The notes: generated from the letters alone by a model not told the origin. DNA of 64,000 bases from Paragonimus westermani (GCA_008508345.1 QNGE01003002.1:32699-96698), one strand, 5' to 3'; shown: positions 24,164 to 37,987, counted from the first letter of the stretch. Numbers and translations: made by a program.

Positions 24164-27100
24164 ATGGATTTAGTTAAGAGTTGCTAATTAGTGAATGGTC
24201 TCAGGACAATAAATTCTTAGGGCTGTTTGTAAGAAAGTAATTTGCTACGAGGAAAATAACTTCAGTCGCAGATTTGTTTGATCCTCAAATCGACACAATT
24301 TTATGTTACTTTGACAATCGTTTCTCATTTGCTGATACATAGTGTGATTCAAAGATATTCCTCAAGGCTTTCTGAATTATGCTGTTGTGTTATTTTATTT
24401 GATTACAGAAAATTTGGCACAAATTCACCGAAGTAAACTGCATATACACACTTTGTATCTATTCCAACACAAAGGAAGTTTTTTACTTTGATCCCATGAA
24501 CTTCCAACTTCTCACTTACTGCCTAATTCGCCTGGGGGGTAAGTAAGCCTGTTGCTCAGTTTTTTGAGTTAATTTCGTTACAGCTGAATCTAACCTATCA
24601 TCATTTGCCACTAATGATTTGAGACTGAGTGTGTCAAAATAAAAATTATGTATTACGATGCTATCAGCGTCTTGGACCTTGAAAGGGATGTCCGCCTATT
24701 TTTGAAACGTTCCATCATTGGTATCTGGAATGTCATTCGGTTTAAAAAGCATTTGTGGGCCGGTTGTTCGAACGCATACAAATAGACTATAGATGATGCT
24801 GGTAGTGGTTCTTGGCGGATACACCGGAAAATTTTTATGTACGGGTCATGCAACATCGCTTTGTTAGTTAATTTAATCCAAGGATTTTGTACTTGCTGGA
24901 TTGCAATGGGTTATTACTTGGGTAATCTGCACAATTAGTCTGATATTAGTTCTCATACACATGTGTGTATAGACTTAGCTAAATGGAAGCAAATATCATA
25001 AAACACACAGGTAAGCTGCAAAGTGAATCAAGTGGACCGGAACTTTCAGAGCTCAGATAGTCGGTTTTCACAAAAAGCCATCAGATTCTATACAATTGGC
25101 TTGGCACTGTAACTGTGGAACGGAGAAAGTTTCAGTTAACTTCTTTCACTACTATGAATTCTACGGGAATTTTTTGTTAACGTGTCCTTGCCTAACCAAA
25201 GAGTACGCAGAACCTGTGTTGGGCTGTTTCGATTGATCCGTTCTCACAGACCGTAGGCAGGTTCATATTGTCAAAGAGAATTTAGGATTGCGTGAATCTG
25301 TGGCAACTCACTCTGTAGATGTAAACATGAGTGAAATTCAAACAGGTGCAGGCTATTCGAGTGATATTTCAGTACTGATTAACAGTCGTAGCACTGAAAA
25401 TGCCAGTACAAAATTTATCTCAAGTAAACAGAAAATTATGTGCTGAAAAATTATGACCAGTTGGCCAGTCTGATTAATAGATTTGCAACTATGGAGACTG
25501 TTGCAATTTTGTAAGGTCTCGGAAGTCAGTTAGGGATTAGTGTTTTTGAAGCGTTGACTAAGTGAAAACGGATTACAGCACTTCAGAAAAGGGAAACCAA
25601 ACAAAATAAGAAAGCTTTCCCTCAGCTCTTTTGGTATAATTAAATGGGTACTCAGGAATGGTAGATATGAAGTAAGATTGTAAATATGATAGAAAATTTA
25701 TGCGGCCGACCAAGGGATCGAGCGAGAGTTTTTTAAGAAATTTCCCTACATAATTAAAAGGCGGAATGTTCAAGATGTGCATAGCTATGTATTCAACAAA
25801 TGGACTAATCCAAAAGTTTTAATCCGGTTTTAAGCTCCGCTTGAAAATTTCCGGAAGTAATAGTCATACTGGGTGTGGGATGAGAAAATAACCGGATAGC
25901 TTTATACACACATTTTCACGTGGTCCGAATAAATGTGCATATATATAATTAGGAAAGAGAACATGACGTGAACGACAAGGGTTGCATGCAATTTGACTGA
26001 CTTGTTTAAAACGTCCAAACACAGTAGATTCGACAGAGTTCCAACGAATTGTACTGTAATCCTTAGAAAAATATGTACTGAACCTAAAATATTGTCTAAA
26101 TTTTTCATTTGTAAGGCTACTGGGCGTCAGTTTGGAACAGAACTACCAAAGAGAATAGCAAGTTTCAAATCAGATTCTGCTTTTTTGCTCAAGACGTACA
26201 CAGCTTTTGCCCGTCCGGTGAGCGGTTTTCCCAATGCCGTTAAAAGCTCTGTTGCCGTTGCATGTCGCTAAAGCTTCAAATTCCGATAATCACACCACGA
26301 TTGCATATATGAAATGTCTGTTATTTTTTATAACAATCACTGGTTTACCACCAAAACTTTCTTGTTTGGTATCGTTTTTTACAGTCTTATCTTCATCTGT
26401 TCAAGCTAATTTAACACTGATTGGTGACCGTTTGCGAATTCCTTGTTGGCTGCTCCATTTACAGCTTATGTTATGTTTTTTCGGTAGTGCCATATAAATT
26501 TTTATCATTTCGATTGGCTTTCTAATTTTTTCGGATATAAAGTACAGTCTCGTTTTTCCGATCGTCTGAACCAACAACCGATGAGACCGTTTTGAAGAAC
26601 AGGAGGGTTAGACCTCTTTAAGCATCAAGTGGTGAAGGTGACAGTCAATTGACATTATCAGAACCTAATCACATGGAGCAGGCTGGAGACTCTTACGAAT
26701 AACAAGGCAACATACCAAAAGACGTATATTCCGAGAGACACTTGGCCAGTAGGATAGACTCTTGAACGTTTGGCCGTTCAAATTGAGACCGATTCAGAAA
26801 CCAACTACCAACAACAGCATACGAAGAAATTATATATTGAGTAAGAATTACTATGTTTTTATGGATGCAACTGAAGTGTATCGTTACGATCAGAAAAACA
26901 GAAGTACATCTGCTTGTGTTTGCTTTTCAAGGACGACAGAGTTGGGTGAGCAAGTTAGAGCAATGCGTCTCACCAGTGTTCCAATATTTTTCTCAAAAAG
27001 TACAGAGGACATCATCTGAGATTACTGGAAACTGCGTTGCTGACTGACGGCAAAAACGACTCGAGTGCCAAGCAAACAAATTACAGATAAGAAAACAGGG

Positions 27101-28339
27101 AGCAAAGCTCGCTGATTCATTCTTCTCAGGTAGGGTTTTAAGGGATTGGAATGTTTACCTCTTTGACTGCAAAATAACAGTAAATAGTTGCTTGAGTGAC
27201 AGAAAGTAATCGGTGTTTGGCGGAAAAAATGTCGTGACAAGGGTCCTTCAAAACAGACTACAATGAAACAAAAGGACACTTGAGAACAATCACAGCAAAG
27301 AAGTGAGCTTTATCTGCAATGTAAACACCCGGGTGTAGTGATCATTCTGTGTTTGGGAAAAGCTAGCTGTGCGTAGTCGGAGGAGAGTGGGCGTAGAAAT
27401 GTTGAACCTCTGCGGATTGCCTTAGTACGTTGAGCAGAACTTTCACCAAATGAACAAACGAACCAGGCTTGAACAAAAAAACAGTTTGTGATATCTCGAA
27501 TTTTTATCGCTACAGTAGTTAATAATGCTGTGAAAATTCTGACAATCAGCTAATTACATCAAATCTAACAATTTACCATTGGCTCTCGGGCCGAGAACAA
27601 GTTGTATGCACTGACTGTTACAGGTCTCCACTTTGTGTAAAAATGTAAAATAAGACGACCAGTATAAAAACCGCTGCTACTTTCTACTGCTTGCTCTGAC
27701 AGCAAAAATTCTGCTGCTGACTGGCTGGGTTGTACTCCTAAGCGGAGATTCGCTTATGATGTGACCAGATAGTTGACCATTAGTTAGACAACCTGGTCCA
27801 CCTGTCTCAACCGTGAGTAAGAGTGGTTTACCCAACAAAACCGGACTTTCCCCACTTCCTCAGCTGCCGAGCCCTTTCGGGCTGACCCACTGTAACGGAG
27901 TGCATTGGGGCCTAGATAAACATATCCTGATACCCATGGAAAACAGCTTTGCGGATGAGATTTTGAGTGAGACCGCCTGAATTAGATGTGAGCGATGCAA
28001 GTCTAGGGTGCTAGTTCTGCAAACACTGGAAGCGTCGTTTTGGTGAGTACCTCAATAATAATTAGCTTAACCTATTACAACCATTGATTTGGTCGGGTGT
28101 TGTTGACCACAGTTCATGTTAATCATCTTAGAAAGTTCCCTTCACGGTTATCTATCACTGGTTGTCCTGTAGGACTACCTAGAACGAAAATATGCAACTG
28201 CGCTGTGCTCCTGTCGAGTTGGGGTCTGATTGCTTGGTGCACGCTCACCGACTGTTCGAATATAATAGTAATATAACATAATCTTTCGATGGCACTAATA
28301 GTACTAATGATAAGCAAATAAAAGTGTGTGGCAGATCTG

Positions 28340-28450
28340 TTAATTCAGAAGAGAACCAACAGCAAAACATCTCGGATTTGACGGGGTTCGAACCAGTGAG
28401 TGATAAAGCATGACCAACTGTGACACTAGCTGAGCAAAGAAGTCATACCA
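28340..28450 (-). repeat. Possible tRNA-derived element
   Basis: On the minus strand a perfect B-box string (ggttcgaaccc, plus-strand 28384-28394) lies downstream of a partial A-box-like string (tgtcacagttgg, one mismatch). No CCA end, clean cloverleaf or poly-T terminator was seen, so it is not called a functional tRNA. It is probably an old SINE head. Confidence 0.3.
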
Positions 28451-28825
28451 AAAGCTCAAAACTTTCATATTTATGTTAGAAACTGAGTCCAAGTCTAAGT
28501 CACAGTACTAAACATGCAGATGACATGATATGGTTTCCAGTCCATCGCAAAAGAAAACGAGGTGGTCAACATAGACAGTTTTCTAGTTCCTCTGCAATTG
28601 CATACGGACGCTTGATCAGCATCTATTTTCGCGGAGACAGGTGCGTTTGTAACTTGGATAAACTGCAAGAAGAAGAGGAGTTACCCAGATAAACATTACT
28701 AGTGAGTGGCTACCCCATTGAGTTCACTAAGGCATATAATCCGTTTAACAAGAGCAATAAACTCGCCTAAACGACTCAATAAAGGGACATTTTCCCGTCC
28801 ATCCACAGGCGACTATCTAATCAAT

Positions 28826-29410
28826 GACTATCATCACTACCATCTCCCTAACAGCCATAAGCCTGACCAGAAGGTACTGCGGCTCGGGCCACCGCTCACC
28901 TCGATAGTGACTTGGAACATCATAGGAGAAAGCCCTAGTAAAACGGTCAAAAATTAATAGAAGCGAACCAACCGGAAGAAGAAGAATAAGTATGGATGCA
29001 TGTACGTCAATGGCTACGGCACACTACCATCGCGGGCAGCCTTCCTAATTAGCGGTTTGCGTGATCACGAGGTCCCCAAACAGACAGGTGACATCTGCCC
29101 ACTTTGCTCAGTGAATCAGCCATGCGATTTCAAGCAACCGGTCTCAGTATATAATGTTTGGTATAGTAAACAATCAGATGGCATACGGGTCACGTGAACC
29201 AAACACCGTAGCCGTGCAGTGATCGTGTAATCCGAGCGTTCCAGAATTCGTGTTGGCGAACGGCCGTGTTGTTCACGTGATCAATCCACTTAATGTGGGC
29301 TAATTGACGGGGACAACGATGGTTAAACACAGTAAGTCTGTTGACATCTTCGATATCATGCACAAATCAATGTCTGCTGGAAACCGAACTCATGTCGTCA
29401 TAGAGTTTGG
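28826..29410 (-). pseudogene. Decayed RTE-type element, 3' fragment
   Basis: On the minus strand the region ends (at 28826-28850) in the same GAT/ATG-rich tail as the element at 37.9-41.2 kb. It shares the conserved 3' untranslated stretch with it (acagccataagcctgacca against acagccatgagcttgacca). Upstream it encodes remnants of the RT C-terminal domain: DVNRLTVFNHR near 29335, then a CSRDQS antisense match and the bipartite CPLC antisense signature also seen over the 40.7-41.0 kb copy. Several stops and indels are present. Only the last quarter of the element remains. Confidence 0.8.
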
Positions 29411-30030
29411 TATTGTTCAAACCACCACAGGACCTGTTCACCAAAATCACCGGCGCAGTATGTCAATCCATTCTGTTTCACATTCTGTGTACTAGTTCAC
29501 TTGCAGTTGCACTGGCTGGCACAAACAGAAAGGATTCACAACTATCACACCAACCCAACACCATCCAAAATGTTCGAAACAACTAATGACATACCAACCT
29601 CAACTGGGTGAACTGGACGTTAGAAATCCAACATCGTCGTCACGTCATGATTGCAAGGCACCAAGTTGTCCCAGTAAACTCATACAAGGTACTGTGGGGC
29701 AATTGGAGCTTAAAGTTACTGGCTTCTTGCGGAGCGATGCTCCTTGGAACTTAACAGCCCGTGTTATGTGCGCAAAAGTAACTGAAGCAGTCTACTTCAC
29801 GGTCGTGATCCTGATTACGTAACACCGACTGCATTTGTAGGCGCACTCGTTCAACGTTTGCCACCACATTTTTGCCTATTCCAAGCTTGTGAGTGATATC
29901 AATAAATTAGATGTAGACTTGTCATAGTATTCATCTTCTCTCCTCCCTGACGAAGTGACCGGATGGAATGCAATGTACTACTAACAAGTAGTGTAGCAGA
30001 TTTGTGATTTTAGATGAGACCCGAATGTGA
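29411..30030. other. Anonymous non-coding DNA
   Basis: No gene or repeat is recognised in this stretch. Confidence 0.4.
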
Positions 30031-30036
30031 AAAGTT

Positions 30037-30110
30037 AGGGCTTCGGCTGGAGTTGAACCAGCGACAGACGGCACGCCTCAGCGCCTCAGCTACGGAACCA
30101 CACCAAGAGC
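30037..30110 (-). repeat. tRNA-derived sequence with intact pol III boxes (probable SINE head)
   Basis: The minus strand has a consensus A box (TAGCTGAGGCG, plus-strand 30082-30092) and a consensus B box (GGTTCAACTCC, plus-strand 30049-30059) with tRNA-like spacing and a recognisable T arm. The acceptor stem does not close cleanly, and a tRNA gene identity cannot be assigned. It is most likely the head of a tRNA-derived SINE different from the family at 36, 48 and 60 kb. A real but degenerate tRNA gene is the alternative. Confidence 0.55.
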
Positions 30111-31056
30111 TCGGGAATCTCACTGCCCTGGCAAGATTTCTCAAGCTGTTCACGCTGGATCCACCAACACCAATCAAGGAATTCAGTGCATCAAAATGTA
30201 CAAGTGACATGAGAATTCGTTCGAAAATACTCATTAAAATCATGAGGCACGCAAGGTGGGGAGCGAGAAGTACTTTCTGTGTTCGATCATCAGGCTAATT
30301 ACAACACAACAAATATGGAAACGGTAACCAAGGTGGCTCAGAAAAACGGTTAAGGGAGGTTTTGGACGGCGTGTTTGTTAACAATTACGCAATGACTGTT
30401 CAAACTAGGTCAGCAGCGGTCAATATTCTAAGTCTCACCAGTTTCTATCAACTCTTTTGCACTCGTTAAACAATCTGAAGAGCGTCTTTCTCATGGACAG
30501 AGTGAATGGTGTCGGTCAAGTGAGCAAGACTCAGGCTTGAAACCATTCTAACCATAAAGTGTGCACTCACCCAGGCTGATTTTCAGACATTCTCTCAAAC
30601 AATCGCTTTGTGTTTATTGTGATGTAATTAGCAAGTCCTGCTCACTGCTTTGTCGTTCTCATGCTATGAGAACGACAGTAACGGAGAGATAAAATCGAAT
30701 TTATGGCTGGAATTTCCTGGGTCGACAAAAAGTCTTCTCAAACAGCCGGCCAAAAATTTCCTCTTGGATTCTAACTTTTCACGTCGAAAGAAAGTTCGTG
30801 AACCCCTTAGGTGCCCCACTACTGTCATGAGCCAAGAACACTGAAGGCATTTGGAAGGTTTGTTCCGAACATTAACACGTGGGGTATATGCTTCAATGTC
30901 ACAACAAACAAACACTCATTTGCATATAACTTTGATTCAAGGGTGGAACGATTGCAATAATTGTCACTGCCCACTTCATATACAAGGAGGAAAACATTTC
31001 ACGCCAAAGTGCACTTTAAAGGTACTTCAGTATCTTAAAAAAATGCTCCTGTCTGA

Positions 31057-31092
31057 CTACCGAGTAGTATCATGAGTAGTATGGTGCGACTG
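31057..31092 (+). repeat. Dispersed 35-bp repeat, copy 2
   Basis: This matches the blocks at 9981-10015 and 50351-50389 around atgagtagtatggtgcga. Confidence 0.6.
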
Positions 31093-32369
31093 CCAGTCCT
31101 CGCTACACTATTGGCAACGGACAGGGAATGATGACAACATTGCTGTCTCCCACTTCGGACGAGTTGGTTATAAGGGGCACCACCTTCTATGATCAAAAAG
31201 AGATCCATTCTGAGTTGCCTGAGGTGGTTAACTTAAAGAAGTTTCACCTCGTCTTGTAACACTTCTAGTCTTGCTTTGGACCTGTGGCCCCGTATTGTGA
31301 GGCAGGTGTATGACTGCTGATTTTGACGGAACTCTATGGTGGATATCCAGAAAATGAAGCGCGATGAAATCCCATACCCAGGCCAATTATTCTAACGGAA
31401 TGTATGAACTTGGTCTGGAATCTATCAACGATCTAAAGGTACTAGAACAGTTCAAAACCAACCACGAGCCAAATGAGGTTTCTACAAATGAAGAATAATC
31501 GATAAATATGAATTACGAACATTACATTAAACTTGCCATTCAAATGTGACCTCGCTTTCGACTTCAACTTGACTGTTTACCTGAAGTGGGTGGGTATAAG
31601 TGCTCGATGTAGATTGGTCAAGTTTAGACGCAGTGGTTTTAAATTTAGCTTTCCATTGATCCACCCTCTTTCGCTTATTCATGGTTAGTTATGTGCCAGA
31701 TACTGTTGTATATGTGAAATGCAGCCAATTAGAAAGCGGTGGACGTTCCAGCATTCGCCATTCAACATACTGACATGCTAGTAAATTAAGCTTGACATAT
31801 TTTTGGACGTCAGTAACATCTTTCACATTCTGGGCATCTTTGACGACCTTGAAGTGATAAATTTATCGAAAACCGGTTTTATTATGTTAAAGAATTCTCA
31901 TTAGATTTCATGAAACGCCGACCTCCGGATTGATTTTCTCTCCTCGGTTGGAACCAAAGTGGATTGACAATTCACGTGCAACGAGACAGTAATCATTTCA
32001 TCACAGCTGCAACCATTGTGATCACGTCATGCTTTGGTATTAATCGAGTAACCGTTTGCATAATTGGCCCATTACGTGAGTTAGAAGTAGAACTGTGTTC
32101 ATTCTAATTAATGAGTGCACCCGAAAACCGTTAGATACTTTCCCTTACCACCCACATTAAACAAGTGTATTGAGTAATTACAGGCGACGCAGTTCAGTAG
32201 TAGATGCATGAGAGATATTCAGCAGTATCCGAAGAAAAAAAGAGTCATGTGAACGTGGCTAGACGAGCGTGAGGACCACGTTACACGTACCTGGCTGAGT
32301 GCACTCTTCAGCTCTGATTGAATAACAGTGAAAAGATATATGCACGCGTGAACAACGCCAACAGCAGCA

Positions 32370-32585
32370 GTGTTGTGAATTGTATTTTAGACTTAATATC
32401 ACCCAAACCTGATCGCAGCATTCGAAGACTTCGAAGGAAACCACTAGACTCATATCCCATTCTAATTAGATATCCTCAGTAGTGGCGCATATCATTGGAT
32501 GCAACGGGATTTGCATCGTGGCTCCCATGGTTGTGGTGCTAACGTTCTGACCACAACGTCAATAACGTCATAGTAGTAATCTTAT
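32370..32585 (-). repeat. Degenerate tRNA-derived SINE (family A), minus strand
   Basis: Blocks such as atcaccc..tgatcgcagc, ccactagactc, agtagtg.gcatat and a decayed tRNA-like head (gggatttgcat...ctgaccac) occur in the same order as in the well-preserved copy at 47767-48054. The copy is heavily mutated; the A and B boxes are damaged. Confidence 0.6.
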
Positions 32586-33744
32586 CTAAACTTTCGACCA
32601 CAAACTTGTGCAGATAATATTAAGCTTGCCCTACCACTTTGGAAAGAGAATAAAGAGGATCGCTTTTTTGAGTCCAATCAATGAGCACGTAATCAGGATT
32701 TTACAGTTAGGTTGAGGCTATAGTCTTCACCGAACCAAGTAAGATTACCGGAGTTGTGCTTGGTCGATAGTATCGCGTGCATAAGGGTGAGAGTCAAAAT
32801 TTCGTTCCGGACGAGAATATTCATTTCTGATGAACTCCTTCTACAGCCTAGCTACAACTTAGTATTTCCTTTCTGGGTGGACCAATCGAAACACTTACCT
32901 AAATGTACATTATGCAATCAGGCGTGGGTGGCGTGCAAGTTATAATGGTCCTCGAGCTTATGTCAGTGAATTGCGTTTAGCTGACCAGCCGACTGGTCGA
33001 ATTCGATATGCTAGGATGCTAGATGCCACAAGTCATATGATACACAAAGCTTGGAAGTGTCATATATGTAACTGGCGGAAGGCATAAAAGACGCACACAA
33101 CTTTTGTTGATTTAATACCGCAATGAATTCATTATAAGGCTTGGAACTGAAGACTGCCGAAGGACCGCCTCATCATGACTGTCGTGGTAAATCTTAGTTT
33201 GCATTGGGTCAGTTTCTTAACCTTCACTGTCAACTTTTGCATAGCGACATACAGAACTTGATAGGTGAAGTCAGCGGAAGAGTTTGGTTTCCATAACATA
33301 TTATGGAGTAGTCACAGACAGAAATAAGTCTGAGAACAAAGGCACTCTGTTAGTTCCAAAGATTCGGTTTCTTTCTTCGGTTGAGTCGAATCTGCTTATA
33401 CACAATTCGGTTGTTTTAACAAATCAGACATTCAAACTTTGTTCTGCGAAATTACTCATTACAAAAAAAACTTCTGCTAATCCAGCGTGTCATTACAAAT
33501 TTTCACTAGGTTGCGCAAACAGCCGACTTTTGGTTAACTTCATATGTAGTAAATCATGTCTTAAGTTGCATCGAGAGGTTTTTCCAACCCAGCTGTCCTA
33601 ATGATGGTGCGAAATAGTTGAGTATACTTGTTTTGCTCATCGTGATGACCGTCTTCATCGTCATTGCAACAGTAGTTGACTCTAATTACTAGCTGCTATC
33701 CAGCCCTATAATTAAACAAGGAGCGAGGTACGGGAATTAGTTTG

Positions 33745-33806
33745 CTGTTGAGTAGTCAAGGATTTGGTGAACTTCAAGTTAGAAATCACTCTGATTTGAT
33801 TACAGA
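33745..33806 (-). repeat. SINE family A, 3' tail fragment
   Basis: gagtagtcaaggatttggt and the following blocks (ttcaagtt, atcac, atttgat, cag) match the 3' tail of the SINE at 47767-48054. The tRNA head is not recognisable here. Confidence 0.6.
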
Positions 33807-36008
33807 TTTTTCTTAATCAATTCTGAGTGATATGTAACATTATAGCGACTCCAGTGACCTCGTCCAGAACTGACAGCTATTTGTTCACTCACTCGAACTA
33901 GCACTTTAAACCCACCATCTCACATCGAAGACATTCTTCCGTACATGTTCCTTAATTAACCAGTTGGATTTGACGTGCACACAAACGGGTGAATTACATG
34001 TTGCATTCAAATCTGTTAATAGAATCAACGTTCAATACAGCACTTAACGGTCAACGCTTGACATGAACGGCGACTCCAGCTCTCTGTGCTACGCTGTTAG
34101 GCGTTATCCTGTTTATTGTTTCGGATGGCTCTCGGCAGACATAGTGCTACATACACATAAATATTTTGAGATTTCAGTTTACATACATTTATGCACAAGT
34201 AACAATTGATGGAAGCCGTCGCATTTCCGTAGGCTTTCCGTCAGTCCATTTTCGAAAAGGATCTGACAGAAAGGTCTGCGGTGAATTGACATCTGAGATC
34301 TATCGTGGGAGATGTTTAGTTTATGCACAGGGGTCTCCACATACTCCTAAGCCATGCATCAAGCCGAATAGACGCACAAGGCTACGTAGTTCACCGAACC
34401 ACACGAAAACGTCACATACGACTCAGTAAGTTACCTGCGCAAATATCTTGTTTGAAAAAACATCCGTGTTCCCTCCTCCCTCGTATTGTCTGGACTTACC
34501 GTTATTCATAATACCAAAAGCAGTTCTGATCCCTACTGATCCCACAATTCTGGTCATGTGTGAGCCGCCACACCCAGTTGTCACATTATATTTCTTCGCA
34601 CAACTTAAAACTTGTATTTCTAAACGTTCGTGTTAGAAACTTTACCCTTCTGATATTAATGGAGTGGATATAAGCATGTATTTGTGCCGTTCGACGAAAT
34701 TAGTAACAATTGTGACACAAACTACCGTTTGTTGCGAATCATAGTTTATCAGTTCTTTTGGTTGCGGTCTCCACGTACGTGGTCAGTGCTCAACAGCCTC
34801 AGTCCCAACAATTCCATCGCTTAGATCCAATACACATTCTAACAGTTGAGTTAATCACCACTCCTTAAGGCTCACCATTTAGGTTGGTTGGCGTCAATCA
34901 ATCAGAACTCCAACTGCAGCGATGGGTGGGTGAGCTTTGAATAGTTGAACTTTCTCCAATGAAGAAGCCAATCATGTTCAATTTCATAACACTGGTTTGT
35001 TCCATACTTCTGACCGTCTTAGGCTTTGAACATATTTGACGATTGTTTTCGGATACACTCAAGAGTGTCTATTCAATTTCTTCCCCGACTATCTTCCTAA
35101 TCCTGTTTTGTCCATTCACACTCATCTTTAATGTCTGTGCTTGCAATTCTCCTACTGATTCACAATCAACTCGATTTTTGTTAAATTCAGATTTTTAAGC
35201 ATAAGAATGACCAAGTAACAAGAAAAATGATTGTTCCGTATTGTTATGGTTCACAAAACATTTCTTACAGATAAGCTAGTACAACCTTCTAACAAAACTT
35301 TGCCCAAATATTACTAGTAAGAAACGATTATTTTAATCATATATTATGGCGGTATCCAAGATAAGTGGGACCCAATTTGGGAGTAGTATATATTTTCCAG
35401 AAGAAACTAGCAGGCATGCAAACACTGTACTCCTGTTGTTCAGGTTAACAGTGGAATGAACTATTCCTCTTCTGGTCCAGTCTATTGTTGAGTTCAGATC
35501 TGCTTCATATCTAACACAAAGTCCGTCCGGATGCCATCGCCCGACAACAATTTAATCGAAGGTGTCAGGATTTCGTGGTTGAAGGCTTTGATTAAAAACT
35601 CTATTTTATTACAGGGATGCGCAACCATAAGCTCGGAGCTGCATCTGTCTCTCCGCTTGCTGAGTCAGCCATCGCTAGATTGCATCCGTGGAAATAAGGT
35701 GCATAATGATCCAAATACTTTGGAATCAAGTATGTTCAGTTTATCGTAGACCAGATTAAATTGTTTACACCATAAATAGGTTAGTGAACTTCGCCCGGCT
35801 TTTACCACTTTATGCCATTCCAGTTGGTTTTCCAATGGATTTTATCATTATAAACGAAATGTTATGATAAACTGTTATCATGTTGCATTAGATGTAGACC
35901 ACTGACAGACTCCCGGTCAAACCAGCGACGCAAACGAGATCAGGATGTTTACAACCAGATACACTGCTGTTTTTGAAACTATGTCACATCCAACTTTTAA
36001 ACTTATGG

Positions 36009-36493
36009 TTACTGATGAATAGTCGGGGATTTGGTTTATTTTCAAGTTGAACATTACTCACGTTTGAACGCAGCCTTCGCATTCAGACAGATAACGCCTT
36101 GCGGTTTTAATGAGATCATTGATCTTGACCTGTCTCAGAAGTCCTAATCGCGAGGTTACGATTGGAGTTTGCAGGACAGTTACTGTGTCTTCTCTCGAGA
36201 CGATTGAGCAACCTGAACACTGCTCACAGGCGAGAGTGGTGGAGCGTTCAGGTTTGATAATTCGGTCGTGCCTAATGTCAGGTGAATGGCGGAGTGGTTA
36301 ACACGGTTGCCTCATGATTGGAATGGCCGGAGTTCAAATCCCGGCCGTGGCAAGGATATGCACTACTGACGAGCTCTAATGAGAGCGAAACTCGAGTTTA
36401 GTGCTTCTTTTCGTAAGAGGCCGGCTGGAAAGTCTATCTGAATGGGAAGGCTGCGATCAAACGTGAGTGACGTTCAACTTATAGTTACCCGAA
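36009..36493 (+). mobile_element. tRNA-derived SINE (family A) with inverted 3' tail at its 5' side
   Basis: The body (about 36115-36493) contains a consensus A box (TGGCGGAGTGG, 36287-36297) and a near-consensus B box (AGTTCAAATCC, 36331-36341), followed by a family-specific 3' region. At the 5' side, 36009-36093 is an inverted copy of the 3' tail: ttgaac, ctcacgtttga and cgcagccttc match the reverse complement of 36433-36490 at roughly 40 of 46 positions. The 5' part of the body (36115-36260) is shared with the 60-kb copy, so this family has a leader upstream of the tRNA-like head. SINEs encode no protein and depend on another element's RT. Confidence 0.8.
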
Positions 36494-37865
36494 ACCTAAA
36501 TTCGTGACTAACATCACATCAAGCAAACCAACAAGCATAATATTATTACTGGTAATATTGTCCTTTTCTCGTGATCCATTTCAAAAAATACCTTCATTCT
36601 CAACTTAAAACAGTAACAAAACAATCTACAAACCCTAGCAGACAAAGATCAAGCGTACTTTTTGTGGAAAAACTGAGCAACCGTCGCTCACACTTGCTGC
36701 ACAGCTACAGACGCGCACAACAAACTGTTCGCTCATCCAGTTTGAATGAATTAAATATTTATTGAAATTGATCTCTCCATCACCATTGTCCAAGTGAGGC
36801 TTGATGAACATCGATCATTCATTCAGACGACATTTCAAGTTCATGCTATCACTGGTCAAATCAGACAATGTTTGCAGACTTCTCAACTGATTACGTGTCT
36901 GAACTTCAGTGGATCGTCTGATTAAACAAATCCCATTGGGATCGGCCATCCTGCTGACAGATATTAAAACATTTCCATGAAATAGACAAGAGGTTTGCCC
37001 GTGTTTAAATAAAGAATTGTTTCACTCTGACGCAAATTATTGTACCGATTCTCCAGTAAAAGATATTGACAGACTCCGTGGTGCGCTCATTTGATCAAAC
37101 TCATCCCAGAGACGTTCTGTGAGGTAAAGCTTATATGTTCGTGTAAATGACAATAGCTAGTCATTTTGAAGAGACAGCTTGATCACCCGTGAAATGTTAA
37201 AGCTCCAGGTAGGAACAATATTACAGTGGAACATTCATTCATTCTAGCACAGACACATTGGTACTGAATGCTCCTGAAATAAATCTGTTAGTTCTAGCCG
37301 TCACCCAACGACTGTTCTTCAGATGGCGGATCTATGTTATGCTGCACCTCTAATTATTCAAGATTTCATTAATCACCGTATTTCCGGAACAGATTGACCG
37401 AATTTATACAACTCGCCAAAATGGGTATAATTCTCTTGTGTGATTGAGACGCATGTTTCGATGTTATGATTCACACAAAACATGATGCTTATTTAAATCA
37501 GCGTATCAGATGTACCCGTTTATCGGGATCCATACATGGTTGTCATAAGTACGCTAGATACCTTTCATGTTTGAGTGACATGTTTTGAAGGAGCCTTAAC
37601 CAGGTGTTACGCACAGTTTGAAAGATTCATTCCCTAGAAGAATTTGTGGAATGATAGATGTATGAGAAGGGGGTTAGAAGAGGTACATTCAAACAAAGAG
37701 CATTCCGATCATGACCGTCAGCGTATTATCCAATACGGTCAAAAACATCAAATAACTCGCAAAGGCTTGATGTAGCTTCAAGTACATCCGCTGCGCGCAA
37801 CAGTGTTCAGAATCAGACATTATTGTGCTGTCCACTGCGCCCTCCGGCTAGGCAAGAACCCACTG
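36494..37865. other. Anonymous non-coding DNA
   Basis: Nothing recognised. This stretch is the 5' flank of the RTE-type element, whose exact 5' end could not be fixed. Confidence 0.4.
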
Positions 37866-37874
37866 ACAAGTAAG

Positions 37875-37987
37875 TCAGACTCTTGAGTCATTGACTCCGG
37901 GTATGGTTCCCCAAGAAGACCCTATATCCTGTTGTCTCGTAGGTCAGACTTTTGAGTCAGAGGCTCGAGGTGGGGTCCCTCAAGTCA
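37875..37987 (+). repeat. Two-unit direct repeat in the RTE leader
   Basis: About 45 bp starting gtcagactcttgagtca (37875-37920) recurs as gtcagacttttgagtca with diverged downstream bases (37942-37987). Both units fall in the predicted 5' leader or N-terminal coding region of the element. Confidence 0.6.

Larger units (their letters stand above)
21600..28820. other. Anonymous non-coding DNA with simple repeats
   Basis: A CT microsatellite lies near 21798-21812 and an imperfect GTC/CAT-rich tract at 22385-22530. Apart from the short hairpin and direct repeats listed separately, no gene is supported. A stable short stem (agccc-tttc-gggct, near 27870-27884) is seen but has no assigned role. Confidence 0.4.
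30120..35990. other. Anonymous DNA with old SINE pieces
   Basis: Apart from the SINE remnants and the 35-bp repeat listed separately, nothing is identified. Short open frames (for example 33284-33601 and 34166-34429) show no known domain and no convincing splice sites. Confidence 0.4.

Noticed and set aside
28384..28394. Functional tRNA gene on the basis of a perfect B box
   Set aside because: No cloverleaf, weak A box and no terminator; kept only as a low-confidence tRNA-derived element.
36280..36345. True tRNA gene in the SINE head
   Set aside because: Same head occurs at several loci with shared non-tRNA flanks; stems have mismatches, so it is a SINE head.
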